From: an uncultured Nitrosotalea sp.
Lineage (GTDB): Archaea; Thermoproteota; Nitrososphaeria; Nitrososphaerales; Nitrosopumilaceae
Direction: 5' to 3'
Length of the DNA: 5,970 bases
Assembly: GCA_946478655.1 (NCBI GenBank)
Contig: CAMLDG010000034.1
Location: 1 to 5,970, forward strand
Within the stretch, counting starts at the first letter, position 1. Every line of letters starts with the position of its first letter. The position numbers were made by a program, and so were the translations under genes. The notes below the pieces were generated by a model, which was not told the DNA's origin, made no database searches, and was given only the letters and a program-made list of their open reading frames with translations. Of this stretch, positions 1 to 4,838 are shown in pieces.

Positions 1-142
1 AACCAGCAATTTCGTTCTTTAGACCCTTTGATCTTACAACTGCAATTTCATTTAGAACCTGTTTGTTGTGTGCAAAATCAGTATCAAATTTTCCTTTATA
101 AGTAGTCATTAGTTCCGTGGAAATTCGTCTGATTCTATTCAC
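1..142 (-). CDS. rps17e: Ribosomal protein S17e, N-terminal part (runs off left edge)
   Basis: This is the first 47 codons of archaeal small-subunit ribosomal protein S17e; the gene continues beyond position 1. The translated start reads MNRIRRISTELMTTYKGKF, followed by a core with DF-x-HNK (residues 22-27), SK-x-LKN (38-43) and IAG (45-47). These match the family pattern of dF..NK, S..lRN and IAGY. Archaeal S17e is usually about 60-70 residues, so roughly two thirds is present. The start is GTG at 142-140: an in-frame TAG lies a few codons upstream and no ATG precedes it. The first internal ATG (codon 12) would remove the conserved N-terminal helix. A TATA-like box lies about 26 bases upstream, which supports a leaderless GTG start. 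The gene lies downstream of the TatD-like gene on the same strand, and its promoter touches that gene's stop codon. Confidence 0.88.
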   Translation of the reverse strand, partial: MNRIRRISTELMTTYKGKFDTDFAHNKQVLNEIAVVRSKGLKNEIAG

Positions 143-163
143 AAGTTGAATGTGCTAAAGGGG

Positions 164-172
164 TTTTTTATA
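164..172 (-). promoter_or_regulatory. TATA box for rps17e
   Basis: On the minus strand this reads TATAAAAAA, centred about 26 bases before the GTG at 142, so transcription would begin at or next to the start codon. It lies immediately past the TatD stop codon (176-174), giving rps17e its own promoter even though it sits 31 bases behind TatD. The assignment rests on spacing and sequence only. Confidence 0.6.
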
Positions 173-173
173 C

Positions 174-929
174 CTATACACCAAGATACGAATCAGTGTT
201 TCTTTCTGCAACAAGCAACATTTCATCATATGATTTGTTGAGTATGCTAGCTGCACAAAAAAGAACGCTTGGAAGGAATTCTATTTGTGCAGTTTTAAGA
301 CCAAAACATCTAGAGAATCTCACCGGTCCATCAGTCTCTAACAATATTTTATCAAGACGTGTTTGTGAAAGAAGAACTTGTTTATCCTCAGAGTATACCA
401 TTGCAGGCCCATATGATACAAAACAGTCAAGTTCCATCGCTTTTTGTAATTGTTTTTTGCTGCCAGAAAACCAGTGAAGCAGGACACCTTTTATTGAATA
501 TGAAGGAAGTATAGAAAATATTTCATCAAGAGTTCTCCTTGAGTGAATAGATACAGGTTTTCCCAATTTTTCTGCAAGCGATAGCATATTTTGAAACACT
601 AGCACTTGTCTTGAAAATCCAGCTTCATCAGAAACATAGGTTTTGTCAAGACCAATCTCACCAATGCCAGATATTTTGTCAGAGTTTTGAGTAACTAGAT
701 CTATCATTGTATTCAGATCATCATCTGCTTTTTCAGGATGGATTCCAATAAAGGGAAGAATCAGTGAGCTTCGTTGACTAAGAACAAGAGTAGATTTTGA
801 GCTTTGATTATCCATGGACACACAACAGGCTCTGATTTTCATTTTATCCATCGCAGTAAGCGTGTATTCCATATCATCAGAATATTCATTGTCTGATAGA
901 TGTATGTGAGCATCAGTCAGCCAGGCCAT
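174..929 (-). CDS. TatD family metal-dependent hydrolase
   Basis: This is a 251-residue TatD-type amidohydrolase-fold protein, close to the usual 250-265 residues. The family has metal-dependent DNase or 3'-5' exonuclease activity in bacteria and eukaryotes, and a cytosolic TIM barrel is expected. All metal-ligand motifs are visible: DAHIHL (H8, H10), GIHPE (62-66), GIGEIGLD with E91, SIHSRR with H129, LHWFSG with H152, and ETDGP with D200. The ATG at 929 places the first metal motif at residues 6-11, as usual. The common ETD-S-P is ETDGP here, a small variation. No signal peptide or membrane segment is seen. It precedes rps17e on the same strand and is divergent from the histone gene. The fold and metal site are clear; the substrate (DNA or another phosphoester or amide) cannot be read from sequence. 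Confidence 0.92.
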   Translation of the reverse strand: MAWLTDAHIHLSDNEYSDDMEYTLTAMDKMKIRACCVSMDNQSSKSTLVLSQRSSLILPFIGIHPEKADDDLNTMIDLVTQNSDKISGIGEIGLDKTYVSDEAGFSRQVLVFQNMLSLAEKLGKPVSIHSRRTLDEIFSILPSYSIKGVLLHWFSGSKKQLQKAMELDCFVSYGPAMVYSEDKQVLLSQTRLDKILLETDGPVRFSRCFGLKTAQIEFLPSVLFCAASILNKSYDEMLLVAERNTDSYLGV

Positions 930-958
930 TTGTTACATATCTGACCATGAAATAGTGT

Positions 959-966
959 GTATAAAT
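959..966 (-). promoter_or_regulatory. Candidate TATA box for the TatD-like gene
   Basis: The minus strand reads ATTTATAC. Its centre is about 33 bases before the ATG at 929, which predicts a very short 5' leader of about 7 bases. The same bases read TATAAAT on the plus strand and could also fire towards the histone gene, with a leader of about 40 bases, so the direction is not certain. Confidence 0.45.
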
Positions 967-999
967 CGATCCTTGCATAGTTTTTTTCCACTCAAAGTC

Positions 1000-1007
1000 T
1001 TTTATCA
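1000..1007 (+). promoter_or_regulatory. Candidate TATA box for the histone gene
   Basis: The sequence TTTTATCA is centred about 26 bases before the ATG at 1030. This is the spacing expected for a leaderless mRNA and helps choose 1030 over upstream in-frame starts. The box is less canonical than others in the window. Confidence 0.4.
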
Positions 1008-1029
1008 AGGGTTTTTGGATTTATGGCAT

Positions 1030-1251
1030 ATGGTAACATCCGAATTTGGCCTTTCTGTAATGTACAGAATTTTGAAAAAAGCAGGTGCGGAAAGAGTAAG
1101 TGATGAATCTGCCAACGAACTTCGAAGAATACTAGAAGAAATTGGTGTTTCGATTGCAAAAAATGCAATAGAGATGTCAACACATGCTGGCAGAAAGACG
1201 ATCAAGTCAGAAGACATTAGACTTGCTGCAAAGCAATTTTCAAAATTTTAA
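1030..1251 (+). CDS. Archaeal histone (HMf-like, histone fold)
   Basis: This is a 73-residue archaeal histone, a tail-less histone-fold protein that dimerises and wraps DNA into nucleosome-like chromatin. It covers the whole fold: a first helix containing MYRILKKAGAERVSDES (11-27), a long central helix (about 29-52), and the loop and last helix in HAGRKTIKSEDI (52-63). Diagnostic residues are R22 in AERVS, H52, and the R55/T57 pair of RKT, with D62 placed to salt-bridge R55. The frame is open back to an ATG at 955, but those extra 25 residues (rich in F, L and H) do not resemble a histone. The ATG at 1030 gives the usual family length and has a TATA-like box about 26 bases upstream. It is divergent from the TatD-like gene and followed 41 bases later by tRNA-Cys. 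It probably serves as a general chromatin protein. Confidence 0.93.
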   Translation: MVTSEFGLSVMYRILKKAGAERVSDESANELRRILEEIGVSIAKNAIEMSTHAGRKTIKSEDIRLAAKQFSKF

Positions 1252-1260
1252 TCTAAAAGA

Positions 1261-1268
1261 TTTAATTG
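1261..1268 (+). promoter_or_regulatory. Weak TATA-like element before tRNA-Cys
   Basis: TTTAATTG is centred about 28 bases before the mature tRNA 5' end at 1293, ten bases past the histone stop codon. The match is weak. The alternative is read-through from the histone transcript followed by RNase P processing. Confidence 0.3.
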
Positions 1269-1292
1269 TTCAAGTAAGGCCATTTTGATCGC

Positions 1293-1364
1293 GGTGAGGT
1301 GGCAGAGTGGCTATGCGTTCGCCTGCAAAGCGAATCTATAGGGGTTCAAATCCCTTCCTCACCT
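1293..1364 (+). tRNA. tRNA-Cys (anticodon GCA)
   Basis: A full cloverleaf can be drawn over 72 bases. The acceptor stem GGTGAGG (1293-1299) pairs with CCTCACC (1357-1363). The D arm starts GCA and closes with TGC (1302-1316) and has the loop GG. The anticodon stem TTCGC/GCGAA (1318-1322, 1330-1334) closes the loop CTGCAAA, with anticodon GCA at 1325-1327. The T stem AGGGG/CCCTT (one G-U pair) closes the loop TTCAAAT. The discriminator is U (1364), as expected for tRNA-Cys. CCA is not encoded. No intron is present. Confidence 0.96.
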
Positions 1365-1387
1365 TGAATATATCATAATAACCTGCT

Positions 1388-1397
1388 TTTCTAAATA
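1388..1397 (+). promoter_or_regulatory. Candidate TATA box for the AIPR gene
   Basis: TTTCTAAATA is centred about 24 bases before the ATG at 1416, compatible with a leaderless start. A second AT-rich element, ATATATCATA around 1369-1378, could instead give a leader of about 20 bases. No Shine-Dalgarno motif precedes the ATG. Confidence 0.4.
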
Positions 1398-1415
1398 GGG
1401 CAGTTTGTAGACAGA

Positions 1416-3176
1416 ATGAATTTGGCTGAAAGAGGCAACGGATTACTAGAATACATTCCAGGTGCAAAACCTGTCGCATATCAATACACCAATGGTCAAC
1501 CACTAGATGGTTTTTCACAAAATGTCAAGGACAGCATAAAAGAATATGCAGAAAGTGCACAAAATGAAGTTGAGAAAGGTCACAATTTCTTGCAATGGGT
1601 ATTAACCAGAGTCTTTGAGGCAACTGAAGATGATGCAACTGACGCAATAATAGATGGAGCAAATGATCTAGGAATAGACGCATATCTTCCAGTGGATTTC
1701 TCTGAAGACAAGATCTATCTATTCCAGTCAAAATATGGAACATCGCATTCAATTGAAGCCATCGCAAAATTCAAAGAAGATGTCAAGAGGCTACAGGGAA
1801 AAGACATTGCTAAAATGCGCCCAGAACTTGCCCATCTAGTTACAAAAATTCAAGAGAAAAATCTCAAGATAGAATGCATCTATGTGACAGACCAGAAGGT
1901 AGAGGACGAGAGCTTTGACTCAGTTGAGATATACGATGTCGATGTGATAATTCAGAAACTTTGGGACAGGATAAAAAAACCAGCAGCAGGTAAGAAAGCC
2001 CCCATTAAACTTGAAACTAAACTAAGATACCAGAATACGCTTCTTGGAATTTTAAAGCTAAGAGAGCTTACCAATTTTGTTACAAAGAACAAAGACTATG
2101 TTTTTGAATCAAACATCAGACAATGGATGCAGTTCAAGACTACAGTAAACAAGGGTCTAAGAGAGACTTTGCAAGAGGTGCCTCACAAGTTTTTTTATTA
2201 CAACAACGGCATAACAATAGTAGTAAGCGATTTTGAAGAATTGGAGGACAACTCAATAATGTTGCACTCACCTCAGATAGTAAACGGTGCACAGACATCT
2301 AACTCGGTATTAGATCATGCAAGACGTACACATAACTTGGATGGAAGTATAACAGTTACAATCATCAAGGCAGCAGATGAACTTGATCAAAACAACATTA
2401 CAAAATACAGAAACTCACAGAATGCAGTACGCGGAAAAGATTTGGTATCATTAATGGATTTTCACAAATCATTAAAATCACAAATGGAAAATATCCACTA
2501 TTTTTATGAGATCCAGGGTGGTTCATTTGACACCAAGACAAAGTCTCACCAAAGTGAGTTTGTCGGAGATGTGATTTACAACAAGTACTTGCCTGACAAC
2601 CATAAAAAAGTAATAGTTGCAAAAGATGCCATACAGGCTTTTGTTGCAGGAATAGAACAGAGACCAACAGAGGCATACAGTTCTCCTGCACAGTTCTTGC
2701 CAAGAGGTAGCAAGTATGATGAGGTCTTCAATGAAAAATTAAAGGACGATTACAGGTTACTTCTTTATCCATATTGTGTAAAGGAATATGCAAAGAGAAA
2801 TCTAAACTATGGAAAGAAAGGAGGTCACAAGACAAAAAGATATGCAACCTTGTTCTTTGTTGCAGTATACTTTAAGATCCTGCATGAAAAAATCCTATTT
2901 ACAAAAGACGACTTTAAAGAAGACATATCAAAGCTAGAGCCCATATTCAAGAGCGTCAAGCTAAACCAGCGCATACTCAAATTAACAGATACTGTAGTCA
3001 CCAAGTTCCTAGAGGACACAGTTGTAGATGATGAGATGACTGCTGCAAATACCTACCACAATTTCTTCTCTCATCACGTATGGCAGGACTCGATGGTTCG
3101 TGTAATAGAGAAGAAAATAAAGCAAGAGGAAGAAGAAATAATCAGCATCCAAAAAGTAGTCCAAGATCTTTTTTAG
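1416..3176 (+). CDS. AIPR family (abortive infection phage resistance) protein with PD-(D/E)xK-type nuclease motif
   Basis: This 586-residue cytosolic protein resembles the AIPR family, named from abortive-infection phage-resistance proteins. The N-terminal part carries a restriction-endonuclease-like signature: an acidic DGANDLGIDAY (80-90), with D88 in G-I-D, a short hydrophobic strand, then IYLFQSKYG (100-108) with Q104-x-K106. This is the GxD...QxK pattern of Mrr-like PD-(D/E)xK nucleases. The AIPR core follows: SNIRQWMQF (232-240), VNKGLRETLQ (244-253), FFYYNNGITIVV (259-270), PQIVNGAQTSNSV (286-298) and TKYRNSQNAVRGKDLVSL (329-346). The last 200 residues are helical and charged, ending in a K/E-rich coiled-coil-like stretch (about 560-580). 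The frame is intact with no missing motif. It stands alone between tRNA-Cys and a zinc-ribbon gene with no recognisable methylase, antitoxin or helicase partner, so a single-gene defence role is an inference. Confidence 0.87.
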   Translation: MNLAERGNGLLEYIPGAKPVAYQYTNGQPLDGFSQNVKDSIKEYAESAQNEVEKGHNFLQWVLTRVFEATEDDATDAIIDGANDLGIDAYLPVDFSEDKIYLFQSKYGTSHSIEAIAKFKEDVKRLQGKDIAKMRPELAHLVTKIQEKNLKIECIYVTDQKVEDESFDSVEIYDVDVIIQKLWDRIKKPAAGKKAPIKLETKLRYQNTLLGILKLRELTNFVTKNKDYVFESNIRQWMQFKTTVNKGLRETLQEVPHKFFYYNNGITIVVSDFEELEDNSIMLHSPQIVNGAQTSNSVLDHARRTHNLDGSITVTIIKAADELDQNNITKYRNSQNAVRGKDLVSLMDFHKSLKSQMENIHYFYEIQGGSFDTKTKSHQSEFVGDVIYNKYLPDNHKKVIVAKDAIQAFVAGIEQRPTEAYSSPAQFLPRGSKYDEVFNEKLKDDYRLLLYPYCVKEYAKRNLNYGKKGGHKTKRYATLFFVAVYFKILHEKILFTKDDFKEDISKLEPIFKSVKLNQRILKLTDTVVTKFLEDTVVDDEMTAANTYHNFFSHHVWQDSMVRVIEKKIKQEEEEIISIQKVVQDLF

Positions 3177-3191
3177 AAATTTAATTCAATC

Positions 3192-3255
3192 GCGGCAGAA
3201 CGATGACTGATAGGTTCTCTTGCAGGAGGTCCACATTAGCCATCTGTCCTACCGC
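3192..3255 (+). other. Imperfect long hairpin, possible terminator or small structured RNA
   Basis: GCGGCAGAACGATG (3192-3205) pairs imperfectly with CATCTGTCCTACCGC (3241-3255): 4+2+2+4 base pairs separated by two single mismatches and one bulge. A second smaller stem fits inside, GGTTCTC (3213-3219) with GAGGTCC (3226-3232). T-rich sequence (GTTTTATTCTAT) follows at 3257-3268. This could be the 3' end structure and terminator of the AIPR transcript, or a small RNA. No TATA box is spaced to start transcription exactly at 3192, which favours the 3'-UTR reading. Pairing was done by eye. Confidence 0.3.
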
Positions 3256-3304
3256 TGTTTTATTCTATACCGGCTAGTATTTAATATGGTTTTTACGAAC
3301 ATGA

Positions 3305-3314
3305 TTTTTATAAC
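3305..3314 (+). promoter_or_regulatory. TATA box for the zinc-ribbon microprotein
   Basis: TTTTTATAAC is centred about 28 bases before the ATG at 3338, the leaderless spacing seen at other genes here. It supports 3338 as the true start of this short gene. Confidence 0.55.
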
Positions 3315-3337
3315 GAACTGGATCGAATGTTATCTAA

Positions 3338-3502
3338 ATGGTAGAAACACAGCAGTGTGCAATATGCAAAGGTCCTCTGGATCATGTTTATGTCCCGATG
3401 GAGTCTTGGAACATAAAGGGTCAGCTGTGTAGCAAATGTTACTCTAAAAAAATTGGAGAACATTACCCAGGCGGTCACGAAAGAGTAAACAAGTCAGACT
3501 AG
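3338..3502 (+). CDS. Small CxxC/CxxC zinc-ribbon protein (54 aa), function unknown
   Basis: This 54-residue protein starts MVETQQCAICKGPL. It has two cysteine pairs, C7-x-x-C10 and C31-x-x-C34, separated by 20 residues. That is the geometry of a four-cysteine zinc ribbon; iron or a redox role are alternatives. A basic and His/Gly-rich tail follows (KKIGEHYPGGHERVNKSD). No other domain fits in the remaining length. Support for a real gene comes from the paired cysteines, the good codon pattern, and a well-spaced TATA box for a leaderless ATG. Its last 9 bases overlap the 3' end of the convergent YkgJ-like gene, so the two transcripts must be antisense at their ends. Such small zinc proteins often act in nucleic-acid or protein contacts, but I do not recognise a named family and assign no function. 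Confidence 0.75.
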   Translation: MVETQQCAICKGPLDHVYVPMESWNIKGQLCSKCYSKKIGEHYPGGHERVNKSD

Positions 3503-4054
3503 AAACCAGCCAGTTTTGATAAGATCTTTATCTTTAGATTCTCCTATTCCAGTAGCATAGCGCCAGATGTATCGTGCTTTGGTGTCCATCTTTTTCTGTA
3601 TCTGGATCAAAGACTCTAATTCAGAATCTACATTTCCTGACGGAGTTCCGCAGTTTTCACAAAACTTGCATTTTGGATCAAGGCTGATTGGCACAGACTG
3701 GATTACAGGATATGCCCTACATGCAAGTGGCCGGTTTTCATAGATTTTACAGGTATATCCACCATGTGGCGATCTTTTATTTGACTTGGTATCAAGAAAT
3801 GGGCACGTATTACCATTAGATTCTCTTCCCATCATCTGATAAGCAAGTATTGTTTGAGGTTCTTTGGATTCTACTTCAGATACACCGATTCTGGGCAAGA
3901 CAGTTACATTGAGGCCATTTTTTTCTGCCAAGGACTCGATCTGTTTTTTTTCATCAGGCATTACAAGTACGCCAATCTTGCCAAACTTTATTGTGGGATA
4001 GTATTCTCTTTCAATACAACACTTGGCACATTCCTTTACACAGGAAAAATCCAA
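3494..4054 (-). CDS. YkgJ family cysteine cluster protein (putative Fe/Zn-chelating domain)
   Basis: This 186-residue cytosolic protein has the YkgJ/CxxCxxCC-type cysteine cluster. The N-terminal motif is C5-x3-C9-x2-C12-C13, followed by C84 in TCPFLD, and C102 and C112 in CKIYENRPLACRAYP (102-116), the family's most typical block. An extra CKFCENC (129-135) adds three cysteines. The family is thought to bind iron, an Fe-S cluster or zinc; no enzymatic activity is established for most members. The start is TTG at 4054: an in-frame TGA lies five codons upstream, no ATG or GTG is available before the cysteine motif, and a TATA box sits 26 bases upstream. It is convergent with, and overlaps by 9 bases, the zinc-ribbon gene, and is divergent from the winged-helix gene, with the promoters of both in the 123-base gap. 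Confidence 0.87.
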   Translation of the reverse strand: MDFSCVKECAKCCIEREYYPTIKFGKIGVLVMPDEKKQIESLAEKNGLNVTVLPRIGVSEVESKEPQTILAYQMMGRESNGNTCPFLDTKSNKRSPHGGYTCKIYENRPLACRAYPVIQSVPISLDPKCKFCENCGTPSGNVDSELESLIQIQKKMDTKARYIWRYATGIGESKDKDLIKTGWFLV

Positions 4055-4075
4055 TGAGTAGTACTCTCAAAAAAA

Positions 4076-4084
4076 GGATAAATC
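4076..4084 (-). promoter_or_regulatory. TATA box for the YkgJ-like gene
   Basis: The minus strand reads GATTTATCC, centred 26 bases before the TTG at 4054. The spacing supports a leaderless transcript and the non-ATG start. Confidence 0.55.
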
Positions 4085-4146
4085 TTCTTTTATCGAGGCA
4101 AGATCGGATCCCTATAAGGTTTCCAGAGGAGATAAATAGTAATACC

Positions 4147-4154
4147 CTTATATC
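4147..4154 (+). promoter_or_regulatory. TATA box for the winged-helix gene
   Basis: CTTATATC is centred about 27 bases before the ATG at 4178, again predicting a leaderless mRNA. The purine run AGAGGAGA at 4126-4133 lies upstream of the predicted start site and so cannot be a ribosome binding site for this gene. Confidence 0.6.
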
Positions 4155-4177
4155 ACCAAAACCATTACTTTCTAGCA

Positions 4178-4459
4178 ATGGTAGTATATAGAACAAGCAT
4201 GCAGATAGTAAGAGATTTGCTTACTGTAACAGAAGAGAGCGGCATGAACGGCATCAACGTAACATCACTTCTAACCAAGGCAAACTTATCACATTCAAGA
4301 CTTTCAAAATTCATCGACAACCTAACCGGTGCAGGCCTAATGAACAAGATAGAATTCGACGGCAAGAACACATTTGTCATAACTACAAAGGGTAAGCAAT
4401 ATCTGGAAACCTACGAAAGATTCCAGAATCTAGCAGACTCTTTCGGCTTAGATCTCTAA
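4178..4459 (+). CDS. Winged helix-turn-helix DNA-binding protein (93 aa)
   Basis: This is a single-domain winged-helix protein of the small type common in archaea and similar to the PF14947 (HTH_45) group. The likely elements are a first helix (6-19), then NVTSLLTKANLSHSRLSKFIDNLTGAGLM (27-55) as the helix-turn-helix with its recognition helix around 38-50, and a beta wing at NKIEFDGKNTFVITTKGKQYL (56-76), where the T-x-KG block is typical. A final helix (77-93) may dimerise. No ligand or metal domain is present, so it probably acts as a simple dimeric repressor or activator. The ATG at 4178 is backed by a TATA box 27 bases upstream. It is divergent from the YkgJ-like gene and could control it, itself, or the downstream dyad and repeat region; none of these targets is proven. 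Confidence 0.85.
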   Translation: MVVYRTSMQIVRDLLTVTEESGMNGINVTSLLTKANLSHSRLSKFIDNLTGAGLMNKIEFDGKNTFVITTKGKQYLETYERFQNLADSFGLDL

Positions 4460-4460
4460 A

Positions 4461-4482
4461 CTTCCCACTTTTCCATTATTTT
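4461..4482 (+). terminator. T-rich stretch after the winged-helix gene, possible terminator
   Basis: Directly after the TAA at 4457-4459 the plus strand is pyrimidine- and T-rich, with TTTTCC and TTATTTT runs. Archaeal termination often occurs at oligo-T without a stem. No hairpin is evident here. Confidence 0.3.
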
Positions 4483-4562
4483 CAAGTTATAGAAAATATA
4501 CAATATTTTTGAAGAATTTTAAAAAAAGTTTGATAAATATTTTTTCATAATATTTTCAAGTT
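4478..4562 (+). repeat. 11-bp direct repeat ATTTTCAAGTT flanking an AT-rich block
   Basis: ATTTTCAAGTT occurs at 4478-4488 and again at 4552-4562, 74 bases apart. The bases between are strongly AT-rich with runs of A and T and contain the candidate TATA element at 4533-4542. In a sequence this AT-rich a chance match is possible. If functional, it might be a regulatory site; no transposon features accompany it. Confidence 0.3.
4533..4542 (+). promoter_or_regulatory. Candidate TATA box for a leader or small RNA starting near 4563
   Basis: ATAAATATTT is centred about 26 bases before GGCGTAG at 4563, where the base composition changes from very AT-rich to mixed. No coding start lies at that position, so any transcript would be non-coding or a long leader for the microprotein at 4709. 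Confidence 0.3.
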
Positions 4563-4665
4563 GGCGTAGTTGCAAATTTGTTGTAAACAAATCTTGGACA
4601 AACCAAATTGCAGATAATTTCGATCAAACAGTTGGTTTTGCGGATCAGCAGTTGACGAACCGACA
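4563..4665 (+). other. Non-coding stretch with dyad and direct repeat: possible structured leader, small RNA or operator region
   Basis: ATTTGTT-GTA-AACAAAT at 4576-4592 is a perfect 7-bp dyad. Around it TGCAA (4571-4575) can pair with TTGCA (4608-4612), enclosing the hairpin. Further on, GTTGGTT (4631-4637) can pair with AACCGAC (4658-4664), one G-U included. The words GATCAAACAGTTG (4622-4634) and GATCAGCAGTTG (4643-4654) form an imperfect direct repeat about 21 bases apart, two helical turns, just upstream of the TATA box at 4669. RNA structure and DNA operator readings are both possible. I do not recognise a known RNA family. Confidence 0.35.
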
Positions 4666-4668
4666 GAT

Positions 4669-4676
4669 CTATAAAG
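4669..4676 (+). promoter_or_regulatory. Candidate TATA box for the 31-aa microprotein
   Basis: CTATAAAG is centred about 36 bases before the GTG at 4709, predicting transcription from about 4698-4700. That leaves a leader of about 10 bases that would begin near the GGGGAG motif (4698-4703 region), so it might truncate the motif. The spacing differs from the leaderless genes in the window. Confidence 0.4.
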
Positions 4677-4708
4677 GTGTACTTTGGTTTATCAAAAGGG
4701 GAGTAATT

Positions 4709-4804
4709 GTGGGAGAGACATTAGTATGGTGGAAGGGACTTGCAAAAGAACTCGAATTAGACATAGAATCCCTTGATGAAAGAACAGACGAAAACAGACT
4801 TTAG
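4709..4804 (+). CDS. Possible 31-aa acidic microprotein (GTG start), function unknown
   Basis: This short reading frame reads MGETLVWWKGLAKELEL, then an acidic D/E-rich tail ending DENRL. It begins with a W-W pair and a probable amphipathic helix (residues about 5-17) and has no signal peptide. GGGGAG lies five to six bases before the GTG, a plausible ribosome binding site in a window where the other genes show none, and a TATA-like box lies further upstream. Codon choice looks coding (purine-start codons, many GAA and GAC). The frame stays open upstream to 4523, with TTG at 4652 as an alternative start giving 50 residues, but the TATA box would then lie inside it. I do not recognise the family. 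It may be a regulatory or toxin-like peptide, or not a gene at all; there is no direct evidence of translation. Confidence 0.45.
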   Translation: MGETLVWWKGLAKELELDIESLDERTDENRL

Positions 4805-4818
4805 AATTAATCAGTATC

Positions 4819-4838
4819 ATAATTTTATAACATAATAA
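4819..4838 (-). terminator. T-rich trailer after tRNA-Thr
   Basis: On the minus strand, bases just past the tRNA 3' end read TTATTATGTTATAAAATT, which is T-rich and a plausible archaeal oligo-T termination zone. It lies between the convergent microprotein frame and the tRNA, so it could serve both. Confidence 0.3.

Noticed and set aside
196..477. Plus-strand open frame antisense to the TatD-like gene
   Set aside because: It lies entirely opposite a well-conserved coding region with all TatD motifs and has no supporting promoter or domain.
955..1029. In-frame N-terminal extension of the histone (ATG at 955)
   Set aside because: The extra 25 residues have no histone character, would exceed the usual family length, and overlap the divergent promoter region. 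The ATG at 1030 has better length and TATA spacing.
1293..3176. tRNA-Cys as an integration site for an island carrying the AIPR gene
   Set aside because: No copy of the tRNA 3' end and no integrase is visible in the window. An attachment site outside the window cannot be excluded.
3196..3215. Box C/D guide RNA (ACGATGA and CTGA near 3200)
   Set aside because: The C-like and D-like boxes are adjacent rather than spaced by a guide segment, and the internal C'/D' boxes are missing.
3220..3432. Plus-strand 70-codon open frame overlapping the zinc-ribbon gene in another frame
   Set aside because: No recognisable motif. It runs through the hairpin and the zinc-ribbon TATA box, and the overlapping frame with paired CxxC motifs explains the region better.
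4165..4380. Minus-strand open frame opposite the winged-helix gene
   Set aside because: The sense frame gives a clear winged-helix fold. The antisense translation shows no motif.
4631..4670. Archaeal H/ACA guide RNA at the GTTGGTT/AACCGAC stem
   Set aside because: The loop is only about 20 bases, with no room for an upper stem and K-turn, and the ACA box is not clearly placed.
4523..4708. Upstream extension of the 31-aa frame (open to 4523, TTG at 4652)
   Set aside because: The extension crosses the dyad, direct repeat and TATA element, has no ATG or GTG start, and its composition is less gene-like than the part after 4709.
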